Shown: in pieces, positions 55,971 to 63,541 of the stretch | Layout: every line of letters begins with the position of its first letter | Numbering within the stretch: the stretch's first letter is position 1 | Assembly: GCF_026651855.1 (NCBI RefSeq) | Contig: NZ_CP093280.1 | Span: 3,884,001-3,948,000 of the forward strand | Reading direction: 5' to 3' | Source of the DNA: Pseudomonas silvicola | GTDB taxonomy: Bacteria; Pseudomonadota; Gammaproteobacteria; Pseudomonadales; Pseudomonadaceae | Length of the DNA: 64,000 nucleotides | Program-made: the position numbers and the translations under genes | Notes under the pieces: generated by a model | The model's database searches: none | What the model saw: only the letters and a program-made list of their open reading frames with translations | What the model was told of the DNA's origin: nothing

Positions 55971-56726
55971 TCAGTACCCCATGTTACGCAGGCCCTTGAG
56001 CTGGCTGAGGCCAGCGTCGATCGAGCCGGAGCCCGGCAACTTGTTGCCCAGCACCACATTCAGTTGGGTCAGGTTGCTGACCTGGTTGGTGCTGCCGGTC
56101 AATGCCGTCAGTTGCGACAGCCCGCCCTGGCCCAGGGACTGCAGGGTCGAACCCTGGTTGTTGTTGGCCTGGATCGACAGCTGCACGCCATTGCCGTTGC
56201 TGGCCACGGTCATGCTGCCCGCGCCATTGCTGCCGGTGATGGAACTGCCGGGGGCCAGCACCTGACCCTGCGGTGCGCTGACAGCAGGCGCCTGGCTGGC
56301 TTGGGTGACGCTGAGGTCGACGTTGTTGTAGGCGCTGTTGTTGTCGCCCGCGGCCCGCACCGACTGGGTGACGCCCTGGGTGGCATTCAGGCCGGCGCCG
56401 CCTGTGATCACGCCCTGGCCGGGGTTCTGCGCCAGGTTGGCGGTGCCGGTGCCTTTTTCGTTGACCATCTGCACGTAGAATTGCGGTTTGATCGTGGTGG
56501 CCTGCACTTGCAGGTTGGCGTGTGCGCCAATGATGTCGCCATTGGCGTTCTGCCAGGTGGTGGACATGACGACGCCGAAGCTGATGATGCGCCCGGGCAT
56601 CACGAAGCGGCCGCGCAATGTCGAAAGTTCGGAGTCCTTGACCTCTATCGGTTGGAATGCCGGGCTGGCGTGCGCCGGCACACTGGCTGCCAGGCACAGG
56701 GCCAACAGCCATTGCTGAGTATTCAT
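55971..56726 (-). CDS. fapE: Fap amyloid component FapE
   Basis: A 251-residue secreted protein with a signal peptide ending at about AHA and PAFQPIEVKDSELSTLRGRFV near the mature start. FapE is a minor extracellular component of the fibre. The start (56726) has CAGGAG upstream, next to a hairpin. Assigned by position in the operon and by sequence. Confidence 0.9.
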   Translation of the reverse strand: MNTQQWLLALCLAASVPAHASPAFQPIEVKDSELSTLRGRFVMPGRIISFGVVMSTTWQNANGDIIGAHANLQVQATTIKPQFYVQMVNEKGTGTANLAQNPGQGVITGGAGLNATQGVTQSVRAAGDNNSAYNNVDLSVTQASQAPAVSAPQGQVLAPGSSITGSNGAGSMTVASNGNGVQLSIQANNNQGSTLQSLGQGGLSQLTALTGSTNQVSNLTQLNVVLGNKLPGSGSIDAGLSQLKGLRNMGY

Positions 56727-56737
56727 GGGGTGCTCCT

Positions 56738-56760
56738 GGGGCTTCGTGCCCCTTTTTTTA
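56738..56760. promoter_or_regulatory. Hairpin at the fapD-fapE junction
   Basis: GGGGC-TTCGT-GCCCC followed by seven Ts on the plus strand looks like a terminator for antisense (plus-strand) transcripts. On the minus strand it is a hairpin a few bases before the fapE ribosome-binding sequence and may tune its translation. Confidence 0.55.
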
Positions 56761-56761
56761 T

Positions 56762-57445
56762 TTAGAAGAAATCACTCTGGATGAAGCCGAAGTCCATGAG
56801 ATCCGCGTCTTGCACGGGCTTGAACTGATCCAGCTGGCCCTTGGCGGTCAATGGCAGCGGCGGGGCGAGCAGGACATTGGTCTTGTCGTAACCCTGGCCA
56901 ATGACGGCGAAAATGATGCCGTTCCAGCCTTTTTCGAAGTCCTGGCGGGTGTAACGCTTGTGCCCTAGCACAGGGTCACCCACATAGACCCAGTCGCGCT
57001 GCACACGCTGCATCACGACGAAATGCTTGTAGCCTCGGATGTCCATCAGTACCACCACCGGAATGGTGATCTTGTCCAGGCTGTCGGCGGGTATCCGGTA
57101 GCCACGGGCCCGCATGCCGATGCTTTCCACGTACTTCTTCATGTCCAGCATCGAGAAGCCCTGCACCTTGACGGTGTCCTGGTCGGAATGGGCGAGCATG
57201 CCTTCTATGACGGTCTTTTCATCGACGTCCAGCCAATAGGCCTGGCGCAGTACCGTCGCCAGCGCGGCGGCGCCGCAACTGAAATCGGTTTTCTGTTCGA
57301 CCAGGTCGGAAAAATGCCGCTCACGCATGCTTTGCACTGGCTTGTAGATGACCGAGCCACCCGGCAACGCGGGCACGGACATGTGGGCGCCCCACGCGGG
57401 GCCAGCCAGCAGCAGCAATAACGGGAGGAGGGCAGGAATGCGCAT
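56762..57445 (-). CDS. fapD: Fap C39-like cysteine peptidase FapD
   Basis: A 227-residue periplasmic protein with a signal peptide cut near WGA. The peptidase C39 fold is visible: Cys57 in DFSCGAAALATVLR, His141 in GYKHFVVM, and Asp157 in VGDPVLG. FapD processes or regulates export of Fap subunits. The ATG at 57445 (MRIPALLP) follows AAGGCG; the longer frame runs through the upstream terminator and was rejected. Confidence 0.92.
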   Translation of the reverse strand: MRIPALLPLLLLLAGPAWGAHMSVPALPGGSVIYKPVQSMRERHFSDLVEQKTDFSCGAAALATVLRQAYWLDVDEKTVIEGMLAHSDQDTVKVQGFSMLDMKKYVESIGMRARGYRIPADSLDKITIPVVVLMDIRGYKHFVVMQRVQRDWVYVGDPVLGHKRYTRQDFEKGWNGIIFAVIGQGYDKTNVLLAPPLPLTAKGQLDQFKPVQDADLMDFGFIQSDFF

Positions 57446-57473
57446 GGTCGGGTCGCCTTGCTGGGTCGTGCTG

Positions 57474-57502
57474 AAAAAGAGCCCCCTTGCGGAGGCTCTC
57501 AA
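57474..57502 (-). terminator. Attenuator/terminator between fapC and fapD
   Basis: On the minus strand GAGCCTCC-GCAA-GGGGGCTC forms an 8-bp stem with one T-G pair, followed by TTTTT, 12 bp after the fapC stop. It should lower read-through into fapD-F relative to the structural subunits. Confidence 0.8.
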
Positions 57503-57513
57503 GACTGTCCGGA

Positions 57514-58524
57514 TTACATGCAGGCTTTGCAACCGGCAGCAATGGACAGGGAGTTGCTTTGTTGGTTGCCGATACCTGCGGACACGTTGGCACCGACGTT
57601 ACCCGACACGTTGTTGAGCGAGTTGGAGACCGAGGCGCTGTTGTTCACAGGGTTGGCCCAGCCGGTAGGGGTCAGCACTTGATACGACGCTACACCGTTG
57701 AGCTCGACACTGCCGCTTTCCTTGAAGGCCAGCGGTTGGGTAGGGTCTTGATGCCCACCGTTGTTGCCACTGCGGTTGTCCTGGCCGCCCCAGCCAGGCT
57801 GGCCACCGTGGGAGTCACCGCCGCCAACGGTGCCGGTACCGGTGCCTTTGTAGGAACCAGTGGCGTGGAAGGTGGCGTACAGGGTGTCTTTGCTGTAGGT
57901 GCGGTCGGCCACGTTGCCCACGGTATTGCCGGTGGAGGTCTGGTCGGCCGAAGCGCTGGCGCCGGCTACGCGGCCGCCGGACACGGCAATGGCCAGGTTG
58001 TTTTTCTGTTGGTTGTAGTCGCCAGAGGTGACGTTGATGCCAATGTTGCCCGAGCTGCCGTTGGCGGTGCCGGTCAGGCTGGTCTTGGCGCTGGTGGAGT
58101 AGTTGGCCACGCTGTTGCTGGTGTTGGACTGGGTGGCCGTGGTTTGCGCATAGGCGCTGCCGAAGATGAAGCTTTCGTCGGCAGTGGCGATCGCGGCGGC
58201 GTTGTCTTGTTGGTTGGCGTCACCGCCAGCCACGTTCACGCCCAGGTTGCCGTTGGAGTTGGCGGCCGACGAGTCGATGGTGGCCGAGTTCTTGGTGCCT
58301 TGGTTGACCACGGCGTTGCCGGAGCTGTGCTGAGCGTCCGACACCACTGCGGCGGCGCCGGCGGTGAGCTGAATCTGAAGCATGGGATCGGGTTGCTGTT
58401 GATGTCCACCATGGTGAGGGTCACCGTGACCGCCCTGGTTGCGATCGTCGGCCGCGTGAGCGGCGACAGCCATGACGGCAGCGAGGGCGAATACAAGCGG
58501 CTTGAGTGCCATTGCAGGTTTCAT
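57514..58524 (-). CDS. fapC: Major Fap amyloid subunit FapC
   Basis: A 336-residue fibre subunit with signal peptide 1-24. Three imperfect amyloid repeats with the Gly-Asn/Asn-Gln pattern lie at about 92-109 (GNLGVNVAGGDANQQ), 159-176 (GNIGINVTSGDYNQQ) and 308-325 (GNVGANVSAGIGNQQ), linked by longer spacers. The conserved C-terminal CxxC (Cys332, Cys335) is present. Two Gly/His/Gln-rich low-complexity segments (about 28-46 and 234-262) are unusual. The start follows ACGGAGA. Confidence 0.93.
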   Translation of the reverse strand: MKPAMALKPLVFALAAVMAVAAHAADDRNQGGHGDPHHGGHQQQPDPMLQIQLTAGAAAVVSDAQHSSGNAVVNQGTKNSATIDSSAANSNGNLGVNVAGGDANQQDNAAAIATADESFIFGSAYAQTTATQSNTSNSVANYSTSAKTSLTGTANGSSGNIGINVTSGDYNQQKNNLAIAVSGGRVAGASASADQTSTGNTVGNVADRTYSKDTLYATFHATGSYKGTGTGTVGGGDSHGGQPGWGGQDNRSGNNGGHQDPTQPLAFKESGSVELNGVASYQVLTPTGWANPVNNSASVSNSLNNVSGNVGANVSAGIGNQQSNSLSIAAGCKACM

Positions 58525-58574
58525 GGTGTTTCTCCGTGCTTATTTTAGTTAAGTGTTGTTTCTATTTAGGAGGG

Positions 58575-59153
58575 TCAATCAGCGACCCTTACGCTCAGGG
58601 TGTTGCCCATGCGGTTCCCCACCCCGGCGCTCTGGTTCAGCTGGATCAGCCCACGGCTACCGGTGAAGGCCTGGTCATCGGTGTTGACCTGGCGGTTGCC
58701 GAGCGGGGAGCCTGCTGAGTCGGAGCCTTTTGCCAGCGCCACGTTCTGTTGGGACAGGGCGCTGTCGTCAATGCTGAGCGGCTGAGTACTGGTGGTCAGG
58801 CGCATCGCGTTGGCTTGTTGGTTGGTGGCCCCGGCGGACTGGTTGATGCCCAGTGCGCCGCTGCCGTTGGTGAATGAGTTGCCCTGGATCGAGGCCCGCG
58901 CGTTCATGGCCGGGTTGCCCACGGCGCTGGACACTTGCCTGATCTGGGTGGTGGCGCTGACCTGGCCGCCGCTGGCGATGGCGCGTGCGTTGGCCTGCTG
59001 TTGCAGGTCGCCGGAGGCCTGGTTGATGTTCAGGTTGCCGACGTAGCCTTGGCCGGTACTGTCCATGACAGCGGTGTTGACCACCGGCACGTTGCTGTCG
59101 GCAAACGCGTTGCAACTGGTCAGCAGGGCAAGGGCGAGCAGGGCGCGCTTCAT
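58575..59153 (-). CDS. fapB: Minor Fap amyloid subunit FapB
   Basis: A 192-residue secreted amyloid nucleator with signal peptide 1-18 (AFA). Three repeat units resemble FapC: GNLNINQASGDLQQQANA, GALGINQSAGATNQQANA and GLIQLNQSAGVGNRM, the last degenerate. Its start (59153) is one base past the fapA stop (TGACATG), so it is translationally coupled. Confidence 0.92.
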   Translation of the reverse strand: MKRALLALALLTSCNAFADSNVPVVNTAVMDSTGQGYVGNLNINQASGDLQQQANARAIASGGQVSATTQIRQVSSAVGNPAMNARASIQGNSFTNGSGALGINQSAGATNQQANAMRLTTSTQPLSIDDSALSQQNVALAKGSDSAGSPLGNRQVNTDDQAFTGSRGLIQLNQSAGVGNRMGNTLSVRVAD

Positions 59154-59154
59154 G

Positions 59155-59589
59155 TCATTGGCCTCCGCTGAGCATGCGCAGGGGGGCCAGCCCTTGGGTC
59201 AGGGCCGAGTTGACGGTGTTGGAAATACCGTTGCCCGAGCCGCCACCGTGGCCGGCGGCCATGCCGGGCAATGGGGCGCTGGCGGTGCTGTTGAGGCCAC
59301 GCAGGTTGCCGTCAGGCATGAGCAGATGGGTGATGCTGTTGCCGCTGCTGATGCCGGCGATGTCGCCGTCGCTCAGCTCGGTGTTGACGGCCCCTGTGAC
59401 CACCTTCGACACGTTGGTATTGACGGTCAGTGGATTGGGGTCGGGGCGCATGGTGGGGTGATAGGCCACGCGTGGCTGCACCTGACGCTGAAGCACAATG
59501 GTGCCATCGCCAGCGGCCTGGCCAGTCAGGCTGTAGCAGCACCCCATCAGCAGCAGGCACGCAATGCCTGTATGAGTTGTCCCGTTCAT
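59155..59589 (-). CDS. fapA: Fap amyloid chaperone/regulatory protein FapA
   Basis: A 144-residue periplasmic protein with a signal peptide (CLLLMGCCYSLTGQAA). FapA is the first gene of the operon and affects the ratio of FapB and FapC in the fibre. The ATG at 59589 has AGAGGG seven bases upstream; the ATG at 59595 is too close to it. Confidence 0.88.
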   Translation of the reverse strand: MNGTTHTGIACLLLMGCCYSLTGQAAGDGTIVLQRQVQPRVAYHPTMRPDPNPLTVNTNVSKVVTGAVNTELSDGDIAGISSGNSITHLLMPDGNLRGLNSTASAPLPGMAAGHGGGSGNGISNTVNSALTQGLAPLRMLSGGQ

Positions 59590-59640
59590 GGCCATCCCTC
59601 TTGTTGTTTTCGCCGGCCTTGTTGGCGTTGCGAGAGAGAG

Positions 59641-59656
59641 AGCAGAGGGTGTGCCA
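59641..59656 (-). promoter_or_regulatory. Sigma-54 (-24/-12) promoter of the fap operon
   Basis: On the minus strand TGGCACACCCTCTGCT matches the TGGCACG-N4-TTGCW consensus, with GG and GC exactly 10 bases apart. The GC lies about 53 bases before the fapA start, giving a leader of some 40 bases. GTAAC motifs at 59721, 59799 and 59810 could be sites for the required enhancer-binding protein. Confidence 0.75.
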
Positions 59657-59874
59657 GTTTTCATCACGCCATGTGAATCAAGGGGTTAACATCCTTGGGC
59701 GTTGAACGCGGGCGGCGACTGTAACAGCGCTGAGACAATAAAAGCGTGCTGGCGGATACGAACAGTGGCCAGTGGCCGCCCCGCACATGGATCACGGTGT
59801 AACGCTGCGGTAACAGCGTCGGTCACGATTCCGGCGGGGGCGTAGTGGCGAGGGTTTGAGCGCGGTGGAGTGTT

Positions 59875-60420
59875 TCAGAAATGGACACTCGGGGTGCTTG
59901 GTGCCAGCAACGCCTGCACTGCCTCCATGGCGCTGGCACGGCGACGGGCCCAATCGCCTTGCAGTGTTTTCGTGGGTTTGCCGTGGGCCTCCAGCCAGTC
60001 CCGGGCCTGGCGGAAAAATGCCTGGCGGTCAGCCAATTGCGGTTGGCAGCGCTGGCCATCCCCCTGCCACGGCACGCCTTCGGGCGACAGCAGCAGGTGC
60101 AGGTCGTAGTGGCGTTCCAACAGGTCCGCTTCGATCCAGGCCGGGCAGTCGCCGAACAGCGTGCGGCTCCACAGCAGGTTGCTCAACAGGTGGGTGTCCA
60201 ACAGCAACAGGGCCGGACGTTGCGCCCGTGCTGCGTCTTCCCAGGCCGACTGCCCGCGGGCGATGGCGGGTATGTCCGCATAGCACGTGTCACGGTTGTG
60301 GGTATCAATGAAATGGCGGACGTATTCGCCCACGATCACGCCACCGAACCGGGCGTGCAGGGCGCGGGCCAGGGCGCTTTTGCCGCTGGATTCGGGGCCG
60401 GTCAACACCACGATTTTCAT
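59875..60420 (-). CDS. NadR-like P-loop ATPase (AAA_28)
   Basis: A 181-residue ATPase, probably cytoplasmic, resembling the ribosylnicotinamide kinase part of NadR. P-loop GPESSGKSALA (about 7-17), Walker B-like LLLLDTHLLSN, and DLHLLLSPEGVPWQGDGQR, the lid region with the RNK-type VPWxxDGxR. The ATG at 60420 gives the normal length. NAD-salvage kinase activity is possible but not certain. No NAD genes are near. Confidence 0.85.
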   Translation of the reverse strand: MKIVVLTGPESSGKSALARALHARFGGVIVGEYVRHFIDTHNRDTCYADIPAIARGQSAWEDAARAQRPALLLLDTHLLSNLLWSRTLFGDCPAWIEADLLERHYDLHLLLSPEGVPWQGDGQRCQPQLADRQAFFRQARDWLEAHGKPTKTLQGDWARRRASAMEAVQALLAPSTPSVHF

Positions 60421-60723
60421 GGCTGCGGAAGGCTTTCGGGCAGGGCAGTGGGGAACATTATCGAATTCCGTGGGACAAACGAGGCGATTGTAACCGGCCA
60501 TGGGAGTGGCCGGCGCTTTGCATGCTCGGTGATACACGAAAATGGCGGGATTTCATCGTATTGTCAGGAGGCGGTGCCAGACTGGTCTGATAGCATTTCG
60601 CCGCCTCTCTGATCATTTCGTTTCGAATCGTTGATTTCACAAAGTTTTCACGGTTTGCAACCGATCTTTGGCGCGCCTTGCTGTGATCGTGGTGAACACG
60701 ACTATAAAACCAGGAGCCTGCCC
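60421..60723. other. 303-bp divergent intergenic region
   Basis: It holds the promoter space for the ATPase gene and uppP. A nested inverted repeat (GAGGCGG 60568-60574 with CCGCCTC 60601-60607; inner CAGAC/GTCTG) could fold as RNA. Nothing else is recognised. Confidence 0.4.
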
Positions 60724-60753
60724 ATGAGCAGTGCTCCACTTGGGGGAATTTGA
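60724..60753 (+). CDS. Nine-residue leader peptide overlapping uppP start
   Basis: MSSAPLGGI, with a strong AGGAG 8-9 bases upstream. Its TGA shares one base with the uppP ATG (TGATG at 60751-60755). This arrangement gives translational coupling: the leader brings ribosomes to uppP, whose own site (GGGGGA) lies within the leader. Amino acid-specific attenuation is not evident. Not tested by comparison. Confidence 0.55.
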   Translation: MSSAPLGGI

Positions 60754-61583
60754 TGGATGTTTGGACCGCCTTTCAGGCACTGATTCTGGGGATTGTCGAG
60801 GGGCTCACGGAGTTCCTGCCCATTTCCAGCACCGGCCACCAGATTATCGTGGCCGATCTGCTCGATTTCGGCGGCGAGCGGGCGATGGCGTTCAACATCA
60901 TCATCCAGTTGGGGGCGATCCTGGCGGTGGTGTGGGAGTTTCGGCGCAAGATACTCGAGATCGTCACCGGGTTGCCGACGCGGCCTCAGGCGCGGCGCTT
61001 CACGGCCAACCTGTTGATCGCCTTCCTGCCTGCAGTGGTGCTGGGGGTGATTTTCGCCGACCTGATTCATGAGTACCTGTTCAACCCTGTCACCGTGGCC
61101 GTGGCCCTGGTGGCAGGCGGTATCGTCATGCTCTGGGCCGAGGAGCGCGAGCATGTGGTGCGTATCGAACATGTGGATGACATGCGCTGGCCCGACGCGC
61201 TGAAGATCGGTTTTGCCCAGTGCCTGGCGATGATCCCCGGCACGTCGCGTTCCGGTTCCACCATCATTGGTGGCCTGGTGTTCGGCCTGTCGCGCAAGGC
61301 CGCCACCGAGTTCTCGTTCTTCCTGGCCATGCCGACCATGGTGGGCGCCGCGGTGTACTCGGGTTTCAAGTACCGTCACCTGTTCCAGGCCAGCGACCTG
61401 CCGGTGTTCGCCCTGGGCTTCGTCACCGCGTTCGTGTTCGCCATGATCGCCGTCAAGGGCCTGCTGAAGTTCATCGCCAACCACACCTATGATCTGTTCG
61501 CGTGGTACCGCATCGGGTTCGGCATGCTGATCCTGGCCACCTGGTGGTTCGGCTGGATCGACTGGGACCATGTCCAGCCGTAA
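60753..61583 (+). CDS. uppP: Undecaprenyl-diphosphatase
   Basis: A 276-residue inner-membrane BacA/UppP enzyme that recycles undecaprenyl pyrophosphate to the carrier lipid for peptidoglycan and surface polymers. The two hallmark motifs are [14 protein letters not shown] (about residues 17-30) and [13 protein letters not shown] (about 160-175), with eight helices. The ATG at 60753 is coupled to the leader peptide. It overlaps the DUF1294 gene by 14 bases. Confidence 0.95.
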   Translation: MDVWTAFQALILGIVEGLTEFLPISSTGHQIIVADLLDFGGERAMAFNIIIQLGAILAVVWEFRRKILEIVTGLPTRPQARRFTANLLIAFLPAVVLGVIFADLIHEYLFNPVTVAVALVAGGIVMLWAEEREHVVRIEHVDDMRWPDALKIGFAQCLAMIPGTSRSGSTIIGGLVFGLSRKAATEFSFFLAMPTMVGAAVYSGFKYRHLFQASDLPVFALGFVTAFVFAMIAVKGLLKFIANHTYDLFAWYRIGFGMLILATWWFGWIDWDHVQP

Positions 61584-61989
61584 CGCAGGCGCCGCGAAGG
61601 CGTCGACGGCACCGCGCGGGCCCGGGGTACGATACCTCAAGCTGAAACTGGTGGTGTGGTTACTGTTATGCGCCTTGCCGATGGCGGGTGTGGTCATCCA
61701 GTTCATGCGCGGCGGTCGCCCGGTGGTGTTGCTGGTGTACCTGGGCCTCAGCCTGGTCGCGGCGGGGCTGTATTGGCGCGATAAGCACCAGGCCCGCACA
61801 GAGGGCCGGCGCACGCCGGAAAAGGTGTTGCACCTGGTGGAACTGCTGGGTGGCTGGCCCGGGGCGCTGGTGGCTCAGCAGGTGTTTCGGCACAAGACCC
61901 GCAAGATCAGCTACCAGGTGGTGTTCTGGTTGATCGTACTGGTGCATCAGGGGGTGTGGGCCTACCTCTTCACCCGGCACGCGTTGTAG
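61570..61989 (+). CDS. DUF1294 membrane protein
   Basis: A 139-residue protein with a basic N-terminus and about three to four helices (residues 22-45, 50-68, 115-133). Signature [24 protein letters not shown] and [11 protein letters not shown]. The family is of unknown function. It overlaps uppP and ends at a REP-like element. Confidence 0.85.
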   Translation: MSSRNAGAAKASTAPRGPGVRYLKLKLVVWLLLCALPMAGVVIQFMRGGRPVVLLVYLGLSLVAAGLYWRDKHQARTEGRRTPEKVLHLVELLGGWPGALVAQQVFRHKTRKISYQVVFWLIVLVHQGVWAYLFTRHAL

Positions 61990-61993
61990 GTAA

Positions 61994-62155
61994 GCCCGCT
62001 GCACCGCGTCGCCTGCTTCCCGAGCGGGCGCCCGGTCCCACACGGATGGTTGAGGCTACGAGGTTCACCGGTAGGACCGGGCGAAGCTCGGGAAGGGCAC
62101 GCCGCGGTCTGGCAGTCATACCGCGTCGTCTGATTCCCGGGTGCCTGGCCCTACA
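61994..62155. repeat. Two family A REP-like copies next to the YjbR-family gene
   Basis: A right-arm half copy (61994-62043) and a divergent full unit (62071-62155, starting GTAGGACCGGGCGAAGCTCG) match the tandem array at 29.8-30.5 kb. The last element overlaps the TAG stop of the YjbR-family gene (62151-62153). Confidence 0.65.
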
Positions 62156-62504
62156 GGTCCAGCAGCATTCCGACCTGCACCTTCTTCGGTAACCGCCGCA
62201 CTACCAGTTGATGCGAGCGGCGCAACAAGTCCTGCACTTCCTCATCCCCTACCGGCAACGGTAACGCCAGGCTCACCCAGCCAGCCCGCGCCAGGTACGG
62301 CGCCGGGCGAATGCCCGGACGGTCGACGTAGCCCAGGAACAGCTCTTTGTCGACCTTCAGGGACAGGCTGTCACCGGCCAGGCCAAACACTGCGAACATC
62401 TTGGTCTGTGCAACGGACAACACGCGAATGCCGCCCCATTTATAGTCTTCCCGGGCCCCGGGCAGGCTCAGGCAGAAGTCGGCCAATTGCTGTTCGCTCA
62501 TCAT
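62151..62504 (-). CDS. MmcQ/YjbR-family DNA-binding-like protein
   Basis: A 117-residue protein with the YjbR/CyaY-like double-wing fold: SLPGAREDYKWGG, KMFAVFGL, LSLKVD, and SLALPLPVGDEEVQDLLRRSHQLVVRRLPKK (key HQLVVRRLPKK). Function not established. The ATG at 62504 forms an ATGA overlap with the LysR stop, so both genes are cotranscribed. Confidence 0.85.
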   Translation of the reverse strand: MMSEQQLADFCLSLPGAREDYKWGGIRVLSVAQTKMFAVFGLAGDSLSLKVDKELFLGYVDRPGIRPAPYLARAGWVSLALPLPVGDEEVQDLLRRSHQLVVRRLPKKVQVGMLLDL

Positions 62505-63409
62505 ATGTAGCGCTCCCCGCATTCTTCCAGGCTTTTGACCAGGTGGTCGATCCAGGCCCGCACCGCCGGCAACACCCCGCGCCGGTGCGGGTATACCGCT
62601 TGCAGCCAACCATTGCTCAAGGACCAGTCGGGCAGCAACTGCACCAGTTCACCGCTGGCCAGTTCGGCTTCACAGTGCATGATCGGCAACAGGGTGAAAC
62701 CCAGCCCGGCCATGGCCGTGGCCTTGCGCACCACGAAATCTTCAATCCCCAGGCGCGCTTCCAGCACCAGGTCGCGCTTGTTGCCCTGTTCGTCCAGCAG
62801 ACGCAGGTGGACCATGCGGTCGGCTTCCAGGGCACCGAGCACGGGAAGGGCCACCAGGTCGTCAGGGCTGGCAATGGTGTTGCCGGCCAGCAGGGCGGGG
62901 CTGGCCACCAGTACCGTGCGCGCTTCGCGCAGGCGGCGGGTGACCAGGCCCGGGTCTTCGTCACCCGGTTCACGCACACGCAACGCCACGTCGATGCCCT
63001 CGGTAATCAGATCCACCCGGCGGTTGAGCAACACCATGTCCAATTGCACGTGGGGGTACTCGTGCAGAAAACTGCTGATGACCTTGGGCAAAAATTCGTG
63101 GGCCAGGCCCACCGGGCACGACACCCGCAGGCGGCCACGGGGTTCGCTGGACAGGCTGGCGACTACCTCGTCCGCCATTTCCGCCTCCAGCAGCATGGCC
63201 TGGCAGTGGCGCAGATAACGTTCACCCACGCTGGTGAGCTTCAGTTGCCGGGTAGTACGTTGCAGCAGGCGGGCCCCGAGGCGGTCCTCCAGCTCGGCAA
63301 TACGCCGTGACAAGCGCGACTTGGGCACTCCCAGCTGGCGCCCAGCCGCGGCGAAGCCCTGAGCTTCAACCACCTTGGCGAAATAGTAGAGGTCGTTGAG
63401 GTCCTGCAT
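62501..63409 (-). CDS. LysR-family regulator
   Basis: A 302-residue LysR protein, with the winged helix in residues about 3-62 (LGVPKSRLSRRIAELEDRLGARLL) and a CrgA-like effector domain with FLPKVISSFLHEYPHVQLD and MAGLGFTLLP. It is divergent from azoR with 132 bp between starts, so azoR is the likely target. The C-terminus overlaps the YjbR-family gene. Confidence 0.9.
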   Translation of the reverse strand: MQDLNDLYYFAKVVEAQGFAAAGRQLGVPKSRLSRRIAELEDRLGARLLQRTTRQLKLTSVGERYLRHCQAMLLEAEMADEVVASLSSEPRGRLRVSCPVGLAHEFLPKVISSFLHEYPHVQLDMVLLNRRVDLITEGIDVALRVREPGDEDPGLVTRRLREARTVLVASPALLAGNTIASPDDLVALPVLGALEADRMVHLRLLDEQGNKRDLVLEARLGIEDFVVRKATAMAGLGFTLLPIMHCEAELASGELVQLLPDWSLSNGWLQAVYPHRRGVLPAVRAWIDHLVKSLEECGERYI

Positions 63410-63541
63410 GGCCGTTGCTCTGATCGTCTCATGAGTGGGACAATCTAACGCAAACTCACGGACTAATCATCTATTCCATATCCCGGTAGGATGATCTCCA
63501 TTCCAGCTGCCCCGGCGGCCTTTTCCAACAGGAGATTCCCC

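Noticed and set aside
60458-60739. 93-codon minus-strand frame at the uppP promoter
   Set aside because: It runs through the divergent promoter region and the uppP leader, with no supporting start site.
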